In this document: one piece after another, positions 50,242 to 50,303 of the stretch
Position numbering within the stretch: position 1 is the first letter of the stretch
Layout of the letters: each line of letters begins with the position of its first letter
Source of the DNA: Actinomycetes bacterium
Lineage (GTDB): Bacteria > Actinomycetota > Actinomycetes > Actinomycetales > Actinomycetaceae
Length of the DNA: 50,303 bases
Assembly (NCBI GenBank): GCA_023389315.1
Contig: JAEWEQ010000012.1
Span: forward strand, 1 to 50,303
Direction of reading: 5' to 3'
Program-made: the position numbers and the translations under genes
Notes under the pieces: model-generated
What the model saw: only the letters and a program-made list of their open reading frames with translations
Told to the model about the DNA's origin: nothing
Databases searched by the model: none

Positions 50242-50303
50242 GAGCAGCTAAGCTCTAGAATGGTCTCTTGACCGGGATGGCTCGGCTTATACAACACCTA
50301 CGG

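Overview
The window is about 50 kb of G+C-rich (roughly 60% by eye) actinobacterial chromosome. It is almost fully coding, with no rRNA, no CRISPR array and no recognisable transposase. The markers are the glnA-glnE pair, DUF4191, a two-lipoyl E2 plus E3, the Pup/Dop/PafA pupylation genes with the Mpa/ARC ATPase, an ImuA'/ImuB/DnaE2 mutasome, and the hisF-hisI-trpC-lgt-pyk order. A missing 3' CCA on the tRNA, leaderless promoters and the protein flavour suggest the Actinomycetaceae or a close relative; this is inference, not proof.

Layout. 1-5.5 kb: tail of an unknown gene, then glnA (GlnA2 type), glnE and a histidine phosphatase. 5.6-8.2 kb: amino-acid ABC importer on the minus strand, with a candidate ArgR-type operator. 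8.5-10.5 kb: DUF4191 membrane protein and an MFS permease. 10.7-12.2 kb: degenerate kinase-like receptor. 12.3-17.2 kb: 2-oxoacid dehydrogenase E2 and E3 and leucyl aminopeptidase. 17.3-18.9 kb: small membrane protein, TrmL and a PEBP-family protein. 19.1-29.3 kb: DNA-damage island imuA'-imuB-tdk-SNF2-dnaE2-CYTH, with perfect LexA boxes before imuA' and before dnaE2. 29.4-37.7 kb: HAD phosphatase, MarR regulator, tRNA-Leu(GAG), DsbA-like protein, MazG-like protein, M3 peptidase, acidic protein, atypical aldo/keto reductase, UppP and a RecB-like nuclease. 37.9-45 kb: translationally coupled trmI-arc/mpa-dop-pup-pafA-FKBP. 45-49.6 kb: hisF, hisI, a lone trpC, lgt and pyk. The right end holds an orphan promoter, a structured non-coding stretch and a small gene.

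How the genes fit together. glnA/glnE control nitrogen assimilation. The E2/E3 pair serves central carbon metabolism. The mutasome island could make an inducible error-prone repair unit, and it unusually encloses a thymidine kinase and a SWIM-SNF2 ATPase. The pupylation locus lacks the 20S proteasome genes, and its ATPase lacks the C-terminal proteasome-docking tail, so here pupylation may serve unfolding or modification rather than proteasomal degradation.

The strongest unexplained signal is spread over the whole window. The octamer CGAGGACG occurs 40 times by my count, against about 3 expected from base composition, in genes on both strands and in intergenic hairpins. A sibling form, CGAGGGCG, also looks enriched. 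Other points are an aldo/keto reductase that has lost three of four catalytic residues, a kinase-like receptor without the ATP-anchoring lysine, and an 85-bp element between lpdA and pepA that can fold into a three-way junction.
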